64,000 nucleotides of DNA from Ditylenchus dipsaci (GCA_004194705.1 SADC01000940.1:1-64000); one strand, 5' to 3'. Shown: positions 1 through 10,625, counted from the stretch's first letter. Translations and numbers: made by a program. Notes: a model not told the origin generated them from the sequence alone.

Positions 1-265
1 TAGTAAAAACGACTACTTAAAGTACGAGGATATACACTGGACTCAAAAACATGTTCTATTTTTACGTATGAATCTTTTCAAACAGACAAGTACTAGGGCA
101 AGACTCTCCTATAATATCGAATATAACAGGATCCTTACAGATAAGAAATCCATAGTATATCTAAGAAGCAGTCTGAAAAGTATTCTCCTGTATAGAAAAG
201 GTTATCGCTCAGACTACCGGATTCTTCCTTTTGGTATGAATAATTTATATTATTGGGATATTAAC
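1..265 (+). pseudogene. Polinton-type DNA polymerase B, C-terminal fragment (divergent copy)
   Basis: Base by base this stretch resembles the C-terminal end of the polymerase gene of the large palindrome (right-arm 32410-32660): the same order of words around the 'LRYKVRG'-like start, 'TCSIFTYE', 'ILTDKK' and the final 'GYRSDYRILPFG'. Here the frame is broken several times and many bases differ, so it is a second, older or different copy and not part of the palindrome. The rest of the gene lies off the left window edge. Protein-primed family B polymerases of Polintons copy linear DNA from a terminal protein. This fragment lacks all catalytic motifs. Confidence 0.75.
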
Positions 266-901
266 AAAAAAACTAAAAAAAAAAAAAAAGTTAATAGATA
301 TTTATATGACCCCTTGATCAGTTAACGTATTCCGGTGCATGGATGGCTTTCTATATACGCATTGGAATACGGCGGTTATGATAAAAGGCTAGAATTTTAC
401 TCAAGCTACCTTTTTCCATAATTGTCTGAACTCAGAGACCTTAAGTCTGGGGTAGCTAGTCTAATATATGTTTCATCTTCAAAAAATTTTAGTTATATGA
501 TTGCTTAAATAGACAATAAAATAACTTGGGCTTCGAAAAGAAATATTTTGAATTTACTTAGGCTTGATTCAGAAATTAATTGGGTTAAAGTTATTAGGAT
601 AGTTCGGAAAATTACTTAGGCTTCAAAAAGAAATATATCAAAGATATTCTTTAGGCTTCGGCCTATTTTGAAAAATTGTTAAAATCAACTATTTTTGTAA
701 ATAATAAGATTCTCACAATAAGAAATCCGTCATAACATTCACGGTTTTAAAGTATAGAATTCAAATACTTGCAAGAGAAAAGAAGAATGTCTGAAAAGCT
801 TTCAAGTTTATAATTGAAAATGTTGTAAAAATTTTTTTAAGTATCAATATTCATCAATACCTTCTCCAGCTACCCGGACAAAAAGGGGGTACTAGACTAC
901 T
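266..901 (+). mobile_element. Right terminal non-coding region of a divergent Polinton-like element
   Basis: About 640 bp after the polymerase fragment corresponds to the non-coding tip of the palindrome arms: the phrase around 'tattccggtgcatgga', the 'cttaaGTCTGGGGTAGCTAGTCT' zone, 'taggcttcg' words, then 'tagctacccggacaaaaagggggtac'. The element ends in GGGGGTACTAGACTACT at 901, matching the palindrome terminus (GGGGGTACTATACTACT) except for one base. If it is a Polinton the 6 bases GCCCCT (902-907) would be one copy of its target duplication, but the partner copy is outside the window. Confidence 0.8.
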
Positions 902-1330
902 GCCCCTCGTCTTTGAGCATCTGTGTCTCAGCATAAACCAATCATTTTGCAGACCTGTTTAGTGCATTCTCGAAACTCTTAGGAGCTCTACTGATTTCAC
1001 TTTCTGGATCTTGGTTGAGCGCCCCTAAATCTCGAGATCGAATTCAAATTTCCCCGATGTTCGGAGGGTTGTAGAATTGTAGTTCGTGGGGCACTATTAA
1101 AGTAGAAGTAGGTCATAAAAATTAGATTTTCAACTTTTTCTATATAATTCTGAGTACAGTCCTAATGAAAGTCCGTAATTTACGTCAAATACAAGACAAA
1201 TAGTTTAATGAGACTTTTTGCATGAGAGTGCGGAGGTTCGCATTTCAGAGGCTAAGTTATACACGAAAACTAGAAGCCCTTTTCTAGTCTGGAACACGTT
1301 CTTCTAGTCAAATTTCAGGATAGTTGGAGT
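902..1330. other. Unassigned intergenic DNA
   Basis: No supported gene or repeat seen. It is moderately AT-rich, and the short frames in it show no codon structure or splice signals. Confidence 0.5.
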
Positions 1331-2349
1331 ATTATCACCAGGGCCCCAAATTCTATGCAAATGCATATTTTTCTGCGGATATGCAAGCAATAGTTATGCA
1401 CAAAAAACGCACTTTTAGCCTGTTTAAGTACTTTTTTCGTACTTTTATGCAGCATGTTTGCATATTTTCCATTTTTAGTGCATATTTGCATATTTTGCAA
1501 TTTTGACGCATATTTTCTGCATATTGTAGAAAATCTCAGAAATTTTTGGCTAAAAGATGTTGCAGCATGCCAAATCTCGTCTTTGTGTATAAATAAGTCA
1601 ATTTCTTAGTTTCCAAAACCAGGACACTTTATTGTCAAGCGTGTAAGAAAGAGATTTCTTCACTAAATAACCTTTATTGAGGTAGCTAACGTTTCAGTAC
1701 CGTGCAATTCATATTTCAGTTAAAGTAGCAAAATAACAGTGCAAAGCACCGATTGGTTTGTAAAAGATATTAATTTCGAAAATCGCAAAATGCACATTGT
1801 TTATATTTGCGAGAAGATTTGAAAGAGTGGCAGGAGTACAAAAGCCTTAGATGTCTCGAAATTGCTTTACAAAATATTTTTTTTTGCAACTTAGCTAGTA
1901 AATGGCGGTCAACACTTTTCATAAATCTTTTCGACTGAAATCCTGCTTCATCTTCATGGGAGCAGAAAGTTTTTTTAAAGCTATGTTCAAATCCTAGTTC
2001 AAATGAATTAAATCCTAAAGTCAAATGGATTAAATCCTTAGGTTAAATCACCTTGCTTCAGCAAAGCCATATGTCAAATTTTGGTCAATTTTTTTGCAAA
2101 AAATTTAGCATTATCCAAAAAGTATCTTTTAATCATGTATAAGCTGCCAAACCGTTTAAAAGCATGTTTAGAGCAATTTTACGACATATAGTGATTCTTC
2201 ACAAATGTTATGTGGTACATTAAAAGGTTTAGTCTAAAAATTATACTGCATATTTACGTTTTTAGCGCATATTTAAGCATTTTTAGCGCATATTTTATGC
2301 GCATATTTCGCATTTTTTAGTGCATAGAATTTGGGGCCCTGATTATCAC
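1331..2349. mobile_element. Non-autonomous hAT element with 8-bp target duplication
   Basis: The element proper is 1339-2341. Its perfect terminal inverted repeats start CAGGGCCCCAAATTCTATG, and the 8-bp direct repeat ATTATCAC flanks it (1331-1338 and 2342-2349). CAGGG ends plus an 8-bp duplication are hallmarks of the hAT superfamily. The sub-terminal DNA at both ends is built from degenerate GCATATTT/TTTAGTGCATATTT words, giving A/T-rich low complexity. No transposase-like frame is visible in the ~1.0 kb, so it would need a hAT transposase supplied in trans. The exact duplication implies a relatively young insertion. Confidence 0.9.
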
Positions 2350-3284
2350 CCATTTATTATTTGAGGGGTTAAAACAAAATTTTTTGACAAATTTCACAAA
2401 ATTTTAACCAGAAAGTGTTTAGAAATCTTTCTTTTATATTGCTTGAGAGAAAAAAATCGGTTCAATGAGTGATTTTGGGTAACTTTTAAAAATAAGGCAG
2501 TGTGAGAAGCAGAAGTACAAATTTTTCATCTTTAAATTTTGAATTAAGATCCAAGTTCAATTTCAAGTAATTTTTGTCTGAGTGTGTGTGCTCATGCCAA
2601 CGTGGCGCAGGACATTTACAGAAGGGTTTTTAAAAATAAGCAAGATTATTCCATGAAATAGATTTAAAGACGCTTTTGCCAAGCTCTAGTGATTAAAACG
2701 ACGTGAAATACCAAAAAATGACAAAAAAAAATACACATGGGAACTAGGGTGAACAAAAACCTTTTTTTCAAAAAACTTGTGTGTTCTTTCTATTTTAATG
2801 GCTCTACTAAATACATGGTCGGCAGGCGTTCCATGCAGACTGTAGAAGAATATTCGTTGTCGAGGTTATTCCCTATTAGATAAGTTGTTTCTTTTTGTCT
2901 GCCGTGTAATTTTTTTCTGGTCTTTGTCTGAGATTCTGTGCTAGGATTTGCTCTTGGGACAATCAGGCATTCCAGTGCTAAAGTCTCTAAAGAAGACACC
3001 CTAAACTGTCTTCTGTCTTCTCATTACAAAATTACTTAAAGCTCACACTTAAAAGTTAATAACATTTATCTTGGTTCACGAATAAGTCTTTTTGTCTTTT
3101 GACAATGATGAACATCAACTAAATTCGTGATCACTATTTGTCTTAGTCAGCCAGTTTCATTCGGCAGGCAAAAGGCTGAATTAGAGATGTGCGTGGCCTA
3201 GTCTTAACCTTTGAATTAGCTTGAATCAGTTACCAATCGCATGTTGCAGCTAGCATCATTGAGTTTGGCTCGGCAAAAAGTGTT
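2350..3284. other. Unassigned AT-rich DNA
   Basis: No gene supported. A 69-codon frame (2790-2999, minus) has no recognisable features. A TAGAGATGTGCGTGGCC word at 3183 resembles the hAT-like ends seen elsewhere in the window, but I found no partner end. Confidence 0.4.
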
Positions 3285-3667
3285 TCACTGCACTGTTTGA
3301 TCACACAACATCACACAAGCTTCTTTGTAGTGCTCTATTTCCAGTCCATTCGGCTCTTGAATCAATTGTCCAGTGGTGGAATTAGTGTAGCTAGCCCAGT
3401 AGTGGTTGTATGGGCTGAATTCAGGCAAAGCAGTTTTGTCCAAAAAGGCAAGAGTGAAGCGATTGGCTGCACCAAACTCACCATTAGCACTAACATTGTG
3501 GCGAAGACCAACCCAATGAGGCAGACTAGAGTTGCTGTCAACATTTTTAAGAAAATCAAACTGGTCCTGGTTGTTGAATAAAGCCAATGGGTGTGCGCAC
3601 CATAGAAGTGGTAGTAGTCCTGGCACCTTTCTTCAGCTTCGTAAAAGGGCAAAGAAGTGAGAAACTT
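3285..3667 (-). pseudogene. C-type lectin-like domain exon with frameshift
   Basis: On the minus strand a 3' splice site (TTTTTCAATATCAG, ending at 3668) opens an exon that reads KFLTSLPFYEAEERCQDYYH, then, after a 2-base phase change at the CACACC run near 3595-3602, continues LALFNNQDQFDFL..., HWVGLRHN..., QEPNG... and ends EACVMLCDQTVQ. The pattern 'F-x-x-A-E-x-x-C', 'G-A-H-x-L-A', a run of hydrophobic plus N/D residues, 'W-(V/I)-G-L' and late paired cysteines is that of a C-type lectin-like domain. These are very numerous as secreted clec proteins in nematodes. The last loop with the final cysteine would need another exon, and GTGCAG at the 3' end could be a donor. The frameshift makes it a pseudogene or a sequence error. 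No neighbour suggests a pathway. Confidence 0.7.
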
Positions 3668-3866
3668 CTGATATTGAAAAAGTTGTTTGTAAATTTTTTT
3701 ATACAGAAAGAAAATATATTAATATGAAGTTATAAAACTTGAATAAATATTGCAGGTTTCTCATTGATTAAAGTACATTGTGAGACATCGAATAGTCCTA
3801 AATTTACCCTTTCAATGTTTGCTATAGAAGTGGCCTTTTTTCCCCCTTTCCGATACTGCCCATAAA

Positions 3867-4302
3867 TGATACCTTATAAAATAAGGTATAATTCTAGACC
3901 TTATTTGTTCGGGTTTGATATTTGATCTAATTAGGCTAGGTCAGCATGGACCACTATATCTGCATTTTCACTGGTAAAAGAAGCTTTTCTGAATAGGCAC
4001 TTTAATATGCTAGCAAATATGAGCAAAATTAGTTAATAAAACTGGTAGACGGAAAGTGGACTCTTTCACAACAATTTTGTTCATAATTATCAAAATGGTG
4101 TAAAAGAGGCCGATTTCCGTCTACTAGTTTACTAACTAATTTTGCTTATATTTGTTAGCATTTTAAAGTGCCTATTCAGATAAGCATCTTTTACCAGTGA
4201 AAATGCAGATATACTGGTCCATGCTTAATTACACTAATTAGATCGAATAACAGACCTTAACAAATAAGGTCTAGAATGATACCTTATTTCATAAGGTATC
4301 AT
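3867..4302. repeat. Fold-back repeat, ends TGATACCTTAT
   Basis: Two ~200-bp arms are inverted copies around a centre near 4085 (for example 'ctgcattttcactggtaaaag' against 'cttttaccagtgaaaatgcag', and 'gtagacggaaa' against 'tttccgtctac'). The ends TGATACCTTATAAAATAAGG / CCTTATTTCATAAGGTATCA are themselves palindromic. No coding capacity. A copy of the left tip recurs at 4679-4715 and right-tip-like sequence at 13561-13642, so this is a multi-copy MITE-like family. Confidence 0.8.
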
Positions 4303-4305
4303 AAT

Positions 4306-4640
4306 ATGTATTTATTCATAACTTTTTTATTTTTAGTGAAAAAAGCTGAAAACAATTTTTTGACTATATTTCATGCCTCTCAATATATCCACATTAACAA
4401 AAACCTACTTTGCTAAAATAGAGCTTCGGACAATTGCTGTATATCACCACAGCGATAGTAAAATACTCAATATTTTTTAAAATTCTGCTACTGCTATAGT
4501 GATATACAGCAATTATGCAAAGTTCCATTTCAACAAAGCTTAAATTTTTTTAAAGTGAATATGTTAAGGGCCATGAAAAAAACCAAAAACTGTTTTCAGC
4601 CTTTTTTATTCAAAAACGAAAAAATTATGAATATATTCAG
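4306..4640. repeat. Second AT-rich fold-back, abutting the first
   Basis: Arms 'tattcataacttttttattttt...gctgaaaaca' and its inverse near 4595-4640 surround a further inverted pair built on 'aattgctgtatatcac' / 'gtgatatacagcaatt' (about 4432-4516). Together with the previous element and the tip copy at 4679-4715 this suggests nested insertion of one fold-back beside or into another. Confidence 0.7.
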
Positions 4641-4678
4641 TATGAGCATCTTTCATGATATATCAAAGAAGGTGTATT

Positions 4679-4715
4679 GATGATACCTTATAAAATAAGG
4701 TATAATTCTAGACCT
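4679..4715. repeat. Solitary tip of the TGATACCTTAT fold-back
   Basis: It repeats positions 3867-3900 almost exactly, then diverges into 'tcgtaagcg'. A truncated copy or one half of a rearranged element. Confidence 0.7.
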
Positions 4716-5787
4716 CGTAAGCGAAGGTGAAGAAGGAATTCTCTTCCATATATTTTTCCATCATTTTTACTGTCTATTTCACTTTTCTGCCTTTCTAAAT
4801 GGTGTGCGTGAAAGATAAGGCGCACCCTATCGATTCATGAACTTCACCTTTTCTCAAATCCTTTTCCTGAGCCTGATTTTTTGGTTTAATTACCCAAATT
4901 TGAGGTACTTGGATGTTTCTGCCAAAAAAGCGGTGGAATTGCAAATTTGGAAAGCATTGCCTTCAAGGCAGTGCATAAATTTTTTTCGAAATATCCAAAT
5001 ACAATCATTTGGTCATTCAAACTGACAATTTTGGTTATAGAGTTTGGAATAATTAGATTGTTATTCCAAAAGTATTGGCTTCCACATACCGTTTTTTCTC
5101 AAATAAAGCGCAACCAAACTATTTCTCAAAGCAATCATTTGAAAAAAAAGGTGTGTGCCTCTCTATTAGAGAAAATACGGTAAACATAGTTGCTTGCAGT
5201 ATTTGGTCACTTAAACTTTGAGTAGATATACCAAAGAGTGTTTTAGTCTCGGAGCTTTTGATAAGTTATACAAAACCCAGCAAACTGTGGAATAGCGAAA
5301 ATTATGAGTAGTCAAAAGTTCACGTCATTCTCGATTCAATATAGACTTCTAAAGGTTTCTATTCGAGCCGAACCTCTTCGGAGTGTTTGATCAAATTTTG
5401 GAATGCTGGGTCTCTGGCCGGCGGTTTATTCGATGGATGTGTTATGTGATGAAGTTTCGGTGCGGTACTTTCTTTTACGCAGAGTTGCTGCTTATGAGCC
5501 AGTTATGCTGAACGTGGTAACTAGATCTGGTTTATTTCCTAACACCTATTTAGAACGGATTTTCAGCTCTAGGTATACAGCTGTCGTGAATGTGTCATGC
5601 GGACGCCCCCACCCACAACATGACTGTTGGTTACATTTAAAAGTAACAAAATAGGCTATTAACCGCCAAACTAGGTTAATTGGATCGAAGTGGTACAAAA
5701 GAATCTATATTATGCAAAAATATATTCGAAATCACTTCATTAGAAATATAAAATGTTTTGGCTTACAACACCCGAGATGGTGTCCAG
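4716..5787. other. Unassigned DNA
   Basis: No supported gene. Frames at 4837-5183 and 5403-5654 show no family features. At 5163-5183 the word TTAGAGAAAATACGGTA matches a motif recurring at five other places in the window (see findings). Confidence 0.4.
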
Positions 5788-6812
5788 TAAAAACGCCTAC
5801 GCAAAACGCCTACAGTAAAAAGGCCTACGCGAAAACGCCTACACATAAACGCCTACACAAAAACGCCTACGTAAAAAGGCCTACAGTAAAAAGGCCTACA
5901 GTAAAAACGCCTATAAAATTATCTACATTTTTTCAGTCCTAAAACGAATAGAATTCCAATTTTCTGAGGTTGGTTCATAGAAAATCATTTGAAAAACAAG
6001 GATAGTTAGACAAAAATATAGCAATATTATTGTTTAAAAAATACGGAGCTAATTAGCCTCGGATTTAACTGACCACTGCTCGAGTAGCAGAAATCGGTGA
6101 AAGCTGGTCGCGGGTTCGATTCCCAGCCATGTCACAGCACGTCTAACATAGTTTTCAATACTAATGTATTACTGTTATTTGAGAAAAAATAATGTTTGCT
6201 GTCACTTGAATTGAAACATGTAACCTCACAATTTTGTAAAGGCTAATTTACCACAGGGAAATTTACTGGACGGTGAATTCACCGTGAGGAATTTACCACC
6301 TTCATTGAAACACTGTGACGTTCCAACCAGATCGGAATAAAATTTCTTTTGAATGAAAAAAAATCCTCTCATTTACCACAGGAGCGATTGACCGAGGGTC
6401 AATTTAAGGAGGACAACTGATCGCCGCCCGAGTTGACGTGTCCGGGGACGAATACACTAATAAAATCGGAAAACTTGCAGTTTCGAGTTAGGAAATTAGA
6501 CATTTTGAAATTGGCGCCCAAATGAGGCGCCCAAATGAGTTTTGCCCAAATAATACCAACGCTGAAAAGAATATGGAAATTTCAATAGAAGCGTGAACTT
6601 AAATAGAATATATACAGAAGGTTATAATTTTTCGAAATCAAAACATGGCTAAGGCCTTTTCAGGCCTTTTTGTCACACAGACATCCAATTTTAATGCGTT
6701 TCAGGACATTTGTAGATCAAATTAGGTTTAGAAACAGTTGTAGGCATTTTTACTATAGGCTTTTTAGCGTAGGCCTTTTTACTGTAGGCGTTTTTGCGTA
6801 GGCGTTTTTACG
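5788..6812. repeat. Inverted repeat with ACGCCTACG(T)AAAAA tips
   Basis: The left tip (5788-5922) is a tandem of GTAAAAACGCCTAC / GTAAAAAGGCCTAC units. The right tip (6735-6812) carries the same units inverted (GTAGGCGTTTTTGCGTAGGC). About 0.8 kb lies between, containing a tRNA-like segment and a 'ATTTACCACAGG' zone. No target duplication was found. The short repeated tips resemble terminal arrays of some MITEs. Confidence 0.65.
6060..6132 (+). repeat. tRNA-like sequence (pol III B-box)
   Basis: The 3' half reads CGCGGGTTCGATTCCCAGCC, a good tRNA T-arm/B-box, preceded by a plausible but poorly pairing D-arm region. The acceptor stem does not close, so I call a tRNA-derived repeat and not a working tRNA. 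Confidence 0.4.
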
Positions 6813-7020
6813 GTACTCCGAACCGACGACCGGCTTTCGAATTTCACCGCCGCTTTACCACTAGGCCAACGATGCTATTTAACTCTGGAAATGGCTTGTA
6901 TTACTTATTTCACGCAAGGTACTCATCAAAAATATATTTCGAAACAATTCTTTTTTGAATTGACCTGGTAACCGCCTTCCAAAATATTTCCATCGGCAGC
7001 GAGCATGCCGCTTTAAGGAC
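6813..7020 (-). repeat. Composite repeat: 5' conserved module plus tRNA-like 3' part, copy 1
   Basis: Read on the minus strand it runs CTTAAAGCGGCATGCTCG...GGCGGTTACCAGGTCAATTC..., then TAGCATCGTTGGCCTAGTGGTAAAGCGGCGG...GTCGTCGGTTCGG. The copy at 12436-12655 has the same order. The tRNA-like part carries A-box (TGGCCTAGTGG) and B-box (GGTTCG) words. The adjacent AACGCC fold-back begins right where the T-arm would finish, so that element may have inserted into the repeat. Confidence 0.6.
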
Positions 7021-7534
7021 ACTCATGGGACTGGCGAAAGTTCGTTCCCACCTTGGGTCCGACACTTTTTTTGGTCGGAGTATAGAATCCCCCTCCCTGG
7101 CTCGAAAACCGGTTTAAACCTTGACCACTTTTACGTATGGAAAAGATAAAAAACGATTGGGAAAGCACTTTCCGCAAAAAAAAATTTGACCGAAAATCGA
7201 CCTTTTGGCTGTTCTGGAGATACCTTATTTGGTGGGTTTTACCCTGTTTTGGTCCCTGGAGCTGGGCAAAAATAGTATCTATATACATTTTTGATCAGGA
7301 GTCTTGCTCGAAATTAAGTCTAAGGTATGTGAGTGCGCGCATCTGTAACTCTCAAGCCCCTACGCCCCGAAGGGGGTTAACAAAACTATGTTCAAATCTT
7401 ATCTTTTTTGTCCAGTTATGTCCAGTTACCCTTTGAGGTTGAATCACCTTGGTCTCCCAAGGCAAAAATGCAAAAAATCATTTTTCAAAAAGTGTTAAAC
7501 GTGTCTTCCCACTAACTTTTTGTTGTTTTTTCAC
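7021..7534. other. Decayed repeat, partly inverse of 8910-9215
   Basis: Words such as 'agttcgttcccaccttgggt' (7038) recur inverted as 'acccaaggtgggaacgaact' near 9177-9196, and several shorter matches lie between. It looks like the eroded arms of a fold-back split by the hAT element. No gene supported. Confidence 0.45.
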
Positions 7535-7800
7535 GTTGAAAGCAGTGATGTGCTACCGAAAATTTCGGCTCCTGCTCTGGCTCTTGGCTCCTGCCTTAAA
7601 ATTTTTGGCTCCTGCTCTGGCTCTTGGCTCCGGCCTCTATAATTTTGGCTCCTGCTCTGGCTCTTGGCTCGGAGCAGGATCGCTCGGAGCCAAGAGCAGA
7701 GCTTATATACAACTATATTTTTTAAAATTTTCACAACATTTTTAAAAATGTTTTGAAAACCGTTTCTACTGGTAATTTACCGAGATTTTTATATTTCGTT

Positions 7801-7876
7801 AAGGAGGGAGATGCACATAGAGGAGCGAATATTTTGAACTCTCAGGCTTGATTCCCACTGTCTACACACCTTATTT
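7801..7876 (+). repeat. tRNA-like repeat, GAGGAGCGAATATT family, copy 1
   Basis: It shares GAGGAGCGAATATTTTGAACTCTCA and a B-box-like end (GGCTTGATTCCCACTG) with 8526-8603 (minus) and 14929-15014 (plus). Three dispersed copies make a SINE-like family likely. Confidence 0.5.
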
Positions 7877-8525
7877 TTAGTCCATTTTTAGCAGGTCAAC
7901 TCACTACTAGGGTCAAAAAGTATCGAGCAATCTATTGCAACCGTTTCCAGCACTTTTTTACTGTCAGCAACTGCCTTAATTTTGCGATTTCATGCATATG
8001 ACCATCACAATAAAGAGGAACCAACTATAAACATTTACTTTGGGTTTCATCACCTACTTTTCTACTCATTTTACTGACTTCTCGTAAGGTTATATTTTTT
8101 ATAGTTAGATGGATATTATTTAACACCAAAATCGGTAAAAGATTGGGTAGCTTGCGAAGATTCGACCCAGCGACAAAAGAGTATATTTGAAGGGTATGAT
8201 GGCACAAATAAAACATTTTTGGATTTTAGCTCTAACTTACTTTTACTTTTTTTCTTTCTGTGATAGCTTAAAACAAAGACTAGAATCTTGACTACACATT
8301 GGTATATAAAACGTTTAGAGCAGTAAAAAAAGTCAAAAAATATTAATCAAAGAAAGAAAAGAATAACCCAAAATAAATATTCTTTCGAACAAAAAGCGAT
8401 TTTAGGTGGTGTTTTGGCCTGCAACTCAGCCGGCGCAGTAATTTAAGCGTGCGCTGATGGTGTTGTTGAATATCCAGAGCCGGAGCATCATTTTCATACT
8501 AAAATCGTACATAAAACATGAAAAA

Positions 8526-8603
8526 ATGCAGTTAGAAAAGGTGTGCACCTACTGGGAATCGAACTTGAGAGTTCAAAATATTCGCTCCTCGATATGCACT
8601 CCC
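8526..8603 (-). repeat. tRNA-like repeat, GAGGAGCGAATATT family, copy 2
   Basis: Minus strand copy with an intact B-box word AAGTTCGATTCCCAGTAGG followed by GTGCACACC. It lies inside the hAT element, inverted relative to copy 1. Confidence 0.5.
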
Positions 8604-9247
8604 TTTAAAAAAAAGAAAAGTAGTGAACTTTAAAATTTTTGCTCTTGGCTCTTGCCCTGAATTTTTTGGCTCCTGCTCTGGATCTTGGCTCCTGCCACAA
8701 AATTTTTGGCTCCTGCTCTGGCTCTTGGCTCTTACCTCCAAAATTTTGGCTCCTGCTCCGGCTCTTGGCTCCTGCCTCCATAATTTTGGCTCCTGCTCTG
8801 GCTCTTGGCTCGGAGCAGGAGCGCTCGGAGCCAAGAGCGGAGCCAAGAGCGGAGCTGCGCACATCACTGGTTGAAAGTAGCTAATATGCCCTTAGGACAC
8901 CATTTTGGGCATTTTCGGGCCAGGGGGTATTGTGTATTTTAGCCCTTTTTTAACCCCTTTTTCAAATTTTTCGCCAGTTCTTTTTTGATAGTCTGGTCCC
9001 AAATATCGCAAGGATTCTCTTTTGTCGACCCTTTTTCAGAAATTCAAATTTGTTTTTTTGAACAAGCTAAAACTCGTTTGAAGGACAGTATTTTCAAAAT
9101 TCCTGTCCATATTCCTGACTGTCAAAACAGAGTTGGCAAATTTTTTTCTATAAATTCAGCCGAAAAAGTGTCGTACCCAAGGTGGGAACGAACTTCTGTC
9201 CTTAAATCGAGTGTTCTTAACATAGAGAGGACTGTATTTTGATTAAG

Positions 9248-9608
9248 GTGAAAACCACACGCTTGCCCAGAAGAAGGTTGCGAAAAATCTTTTTCGACAA
9301 AAGACAGGTTGAAAAAGCACAGATCAACTCACAAAGGTTCTGACTTTTACATCAAAAATGGATTCTCAAATATTTTAATTAAGGTGAAAGGCCACATGCC
9401 TGCACAGAAAAAGATGTGACAAATCTTTTTCTACGAAAAAGATATTGGAGGTGCATATTCGAACTCACACTGGTTTTCATCTTTAGACGAAAAATAACGT
9501 TTTAATGTTCAAATTCAGGTGAAAAGCCGTATGCTTGCGTAGAAGAAGGTTGTGGTCAATCGTTTACTTCGGAAAAAAATTTAAAGCAGCACACTCGAAC
9601 TCACACTG
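9248..9608 (+). pseudogene. C2H2 zinc-finger gene remnant, one finger per 90-nt exon
   Basis: Three exon-like blocks (9248-9336, 9384-9472, 9519-9608) each follow an AG acceptor and end before GT. The third is intact and encodes a linker plus finger starting [16 protein letters not shown] with the downstream H-x4-H (QHTRTHTG). The Cys-x4-Cys spacing of the GLI/TFIIIA kind is visible. The first two blocks code for the same 30-residue module but are 89 nt, each having lost one base, so their frames break. Introns are ~47 nt. C2H2 arrays bind DNA, but no further domain or start is visible. The identical exon phase means the array grew by exon duplication. Pseudogene, or assembly indels in two exons. 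Confidence 0.75.
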
Positions 9609-9625
9609 GTTTTTATAGACGGAGC

Positions 9626-10280
9626 AAACAACGTGTCTTCTTTCGAAATCGCCCAAGAACAACTTCTAATAAATTGAAACGCTAAAAAAGATTTAAAAAA
9701 AGATGTTTCAAGTGTAGGAAGGGTTTGTTTCGCACGTTTTTGACCCATGAGGTGCGTATCATGGTTTTTAAGTCAGAATTATAAGGAATCAAATTGTCGC
9801 CAAATGAAATTTTTAATGAAAAATAATTTACATTAGAAAGCGACTCATTGAAAGGCCAAAAGTTGTTTTTAAAAAAAGGCTGCCTTTGTCCTCCTTGTTG
9901 TTTTGAAACGATGCTTATTGGCATTTTCAAAACAACAGGGGACCAAGGCATTTTTTTCCAAAAAATCAATTTTAGCCGTCCAAGGACTATTTTATTTTGA
10001 AAATAGTCACTAAAACATCCCTTTACCTTTTTTTTTCATGAGCATAAAAAGTATAATCGTGCTCAGCCGGTCTGAAAACTCGAAGATAGTCCAACTTTAC
10101 AGTCGGGAATTCTTGTGTTAACAAAACTATATTCAACATTTTCTTGTTAGTAGCCCTCTATTATTTCCTTCTTCTCCCAATAAAAACTTCCAAAAAATTC
10201 CAGTCTGAGCCGTCTCGGTGTCGAGCCCTGGAAAACTTTTAATTTTTTGTTGGCGACATGCTAGGCTTAAGAATTTCATA
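9626..10280. other. Unassigned DNA with a CTGTTGTTTTG hairpin
   Basis: Near 9878-9960 an imperfect inverted pair (CCTTTGTCCTCCTTGTTGTTTTG / CAAAACAACAGGGGACCAAGG) repeats the core of the fold-back at 48742-48980. No gene supported. Confidence 0.45.
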
Positions 10281-10281
10281 T

Positions 10282-10625
10282 GCCAGACAAGCGGCTCAGA
10301 CGCTACTCAAGTAGCGTCTGAGCCGCTACTCTGGCATATGACTAGCGGCTCAGCCGCTACTCATGGTTGGTATGACAGATTCCTGATCTGTCATACCAAC
10401 ACTCAACCCCATAGCTGAGTAGCGGCTGAGCCGCTACTCATATACCAGACAAGCGGCTCAGACGCTACTCAAGTAGCGACTGAGCCGCATACTCTGGCAT
10501 ATGACTGGCGGCTCAGCCGCTACTCATGGTTGGTATGACAGATTTCTGATCTGTCATAGCAACACTCATCCCCATAGCTGAGTAGCGGCTGAGCCGCTAC
10601 TCATATGCCAGACAAGCGGCTCAGA
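10282..10625. repeat. Tandem ~162-bp repeat of palindromic AGCGGCTCAGCCGCT words
   Basis: Two full units (from 10282 and 10444) and a partial third (from 10607), period 162-163 bp. Each unit holds several small perfect palindromes: GTAGCGGCTGAGCCGCTAC, TGACAGATTCCTGATCTGTCA and GCTACTCAAGTAGC. The whole block could fold into a cruciform series. Units differ at only a few positions, implying recent duplication. Confidence 0.85.

Larger units (their letters stand above)
7535..8877. mobile_element. hAT-type element with repetitive core and 8-bp target duplication
   Basis: Element 7543-8869, ends CAGTGATGTGC / GCACATCACTG, flanked by GTTGAAAG at 7535-7542 and 8870-8877. Two GC-rich blocks (7560-7706 and 8638-8858) are made of the words CTCCTGCTCTGG, CTCTTGGCTC and CGGAGCCAAGAGC. 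Between them lie two tRNA-like segments in opposite orientation (7801-7876, 8526-8603). No transposase frame. All long frames here are by-products of the repeat. An 8-bp duplication with CAGTG ends fits hAT. Confidence 0.88.

Noticed and set aside
8532..8884. Four overlapping 81-111 codon frames (A-P-S-Q-E-P-E-Q-E-P)
   Set aside because: By-products of the CTCTTGGCTCCTGC repetition inside the hAT-type element.
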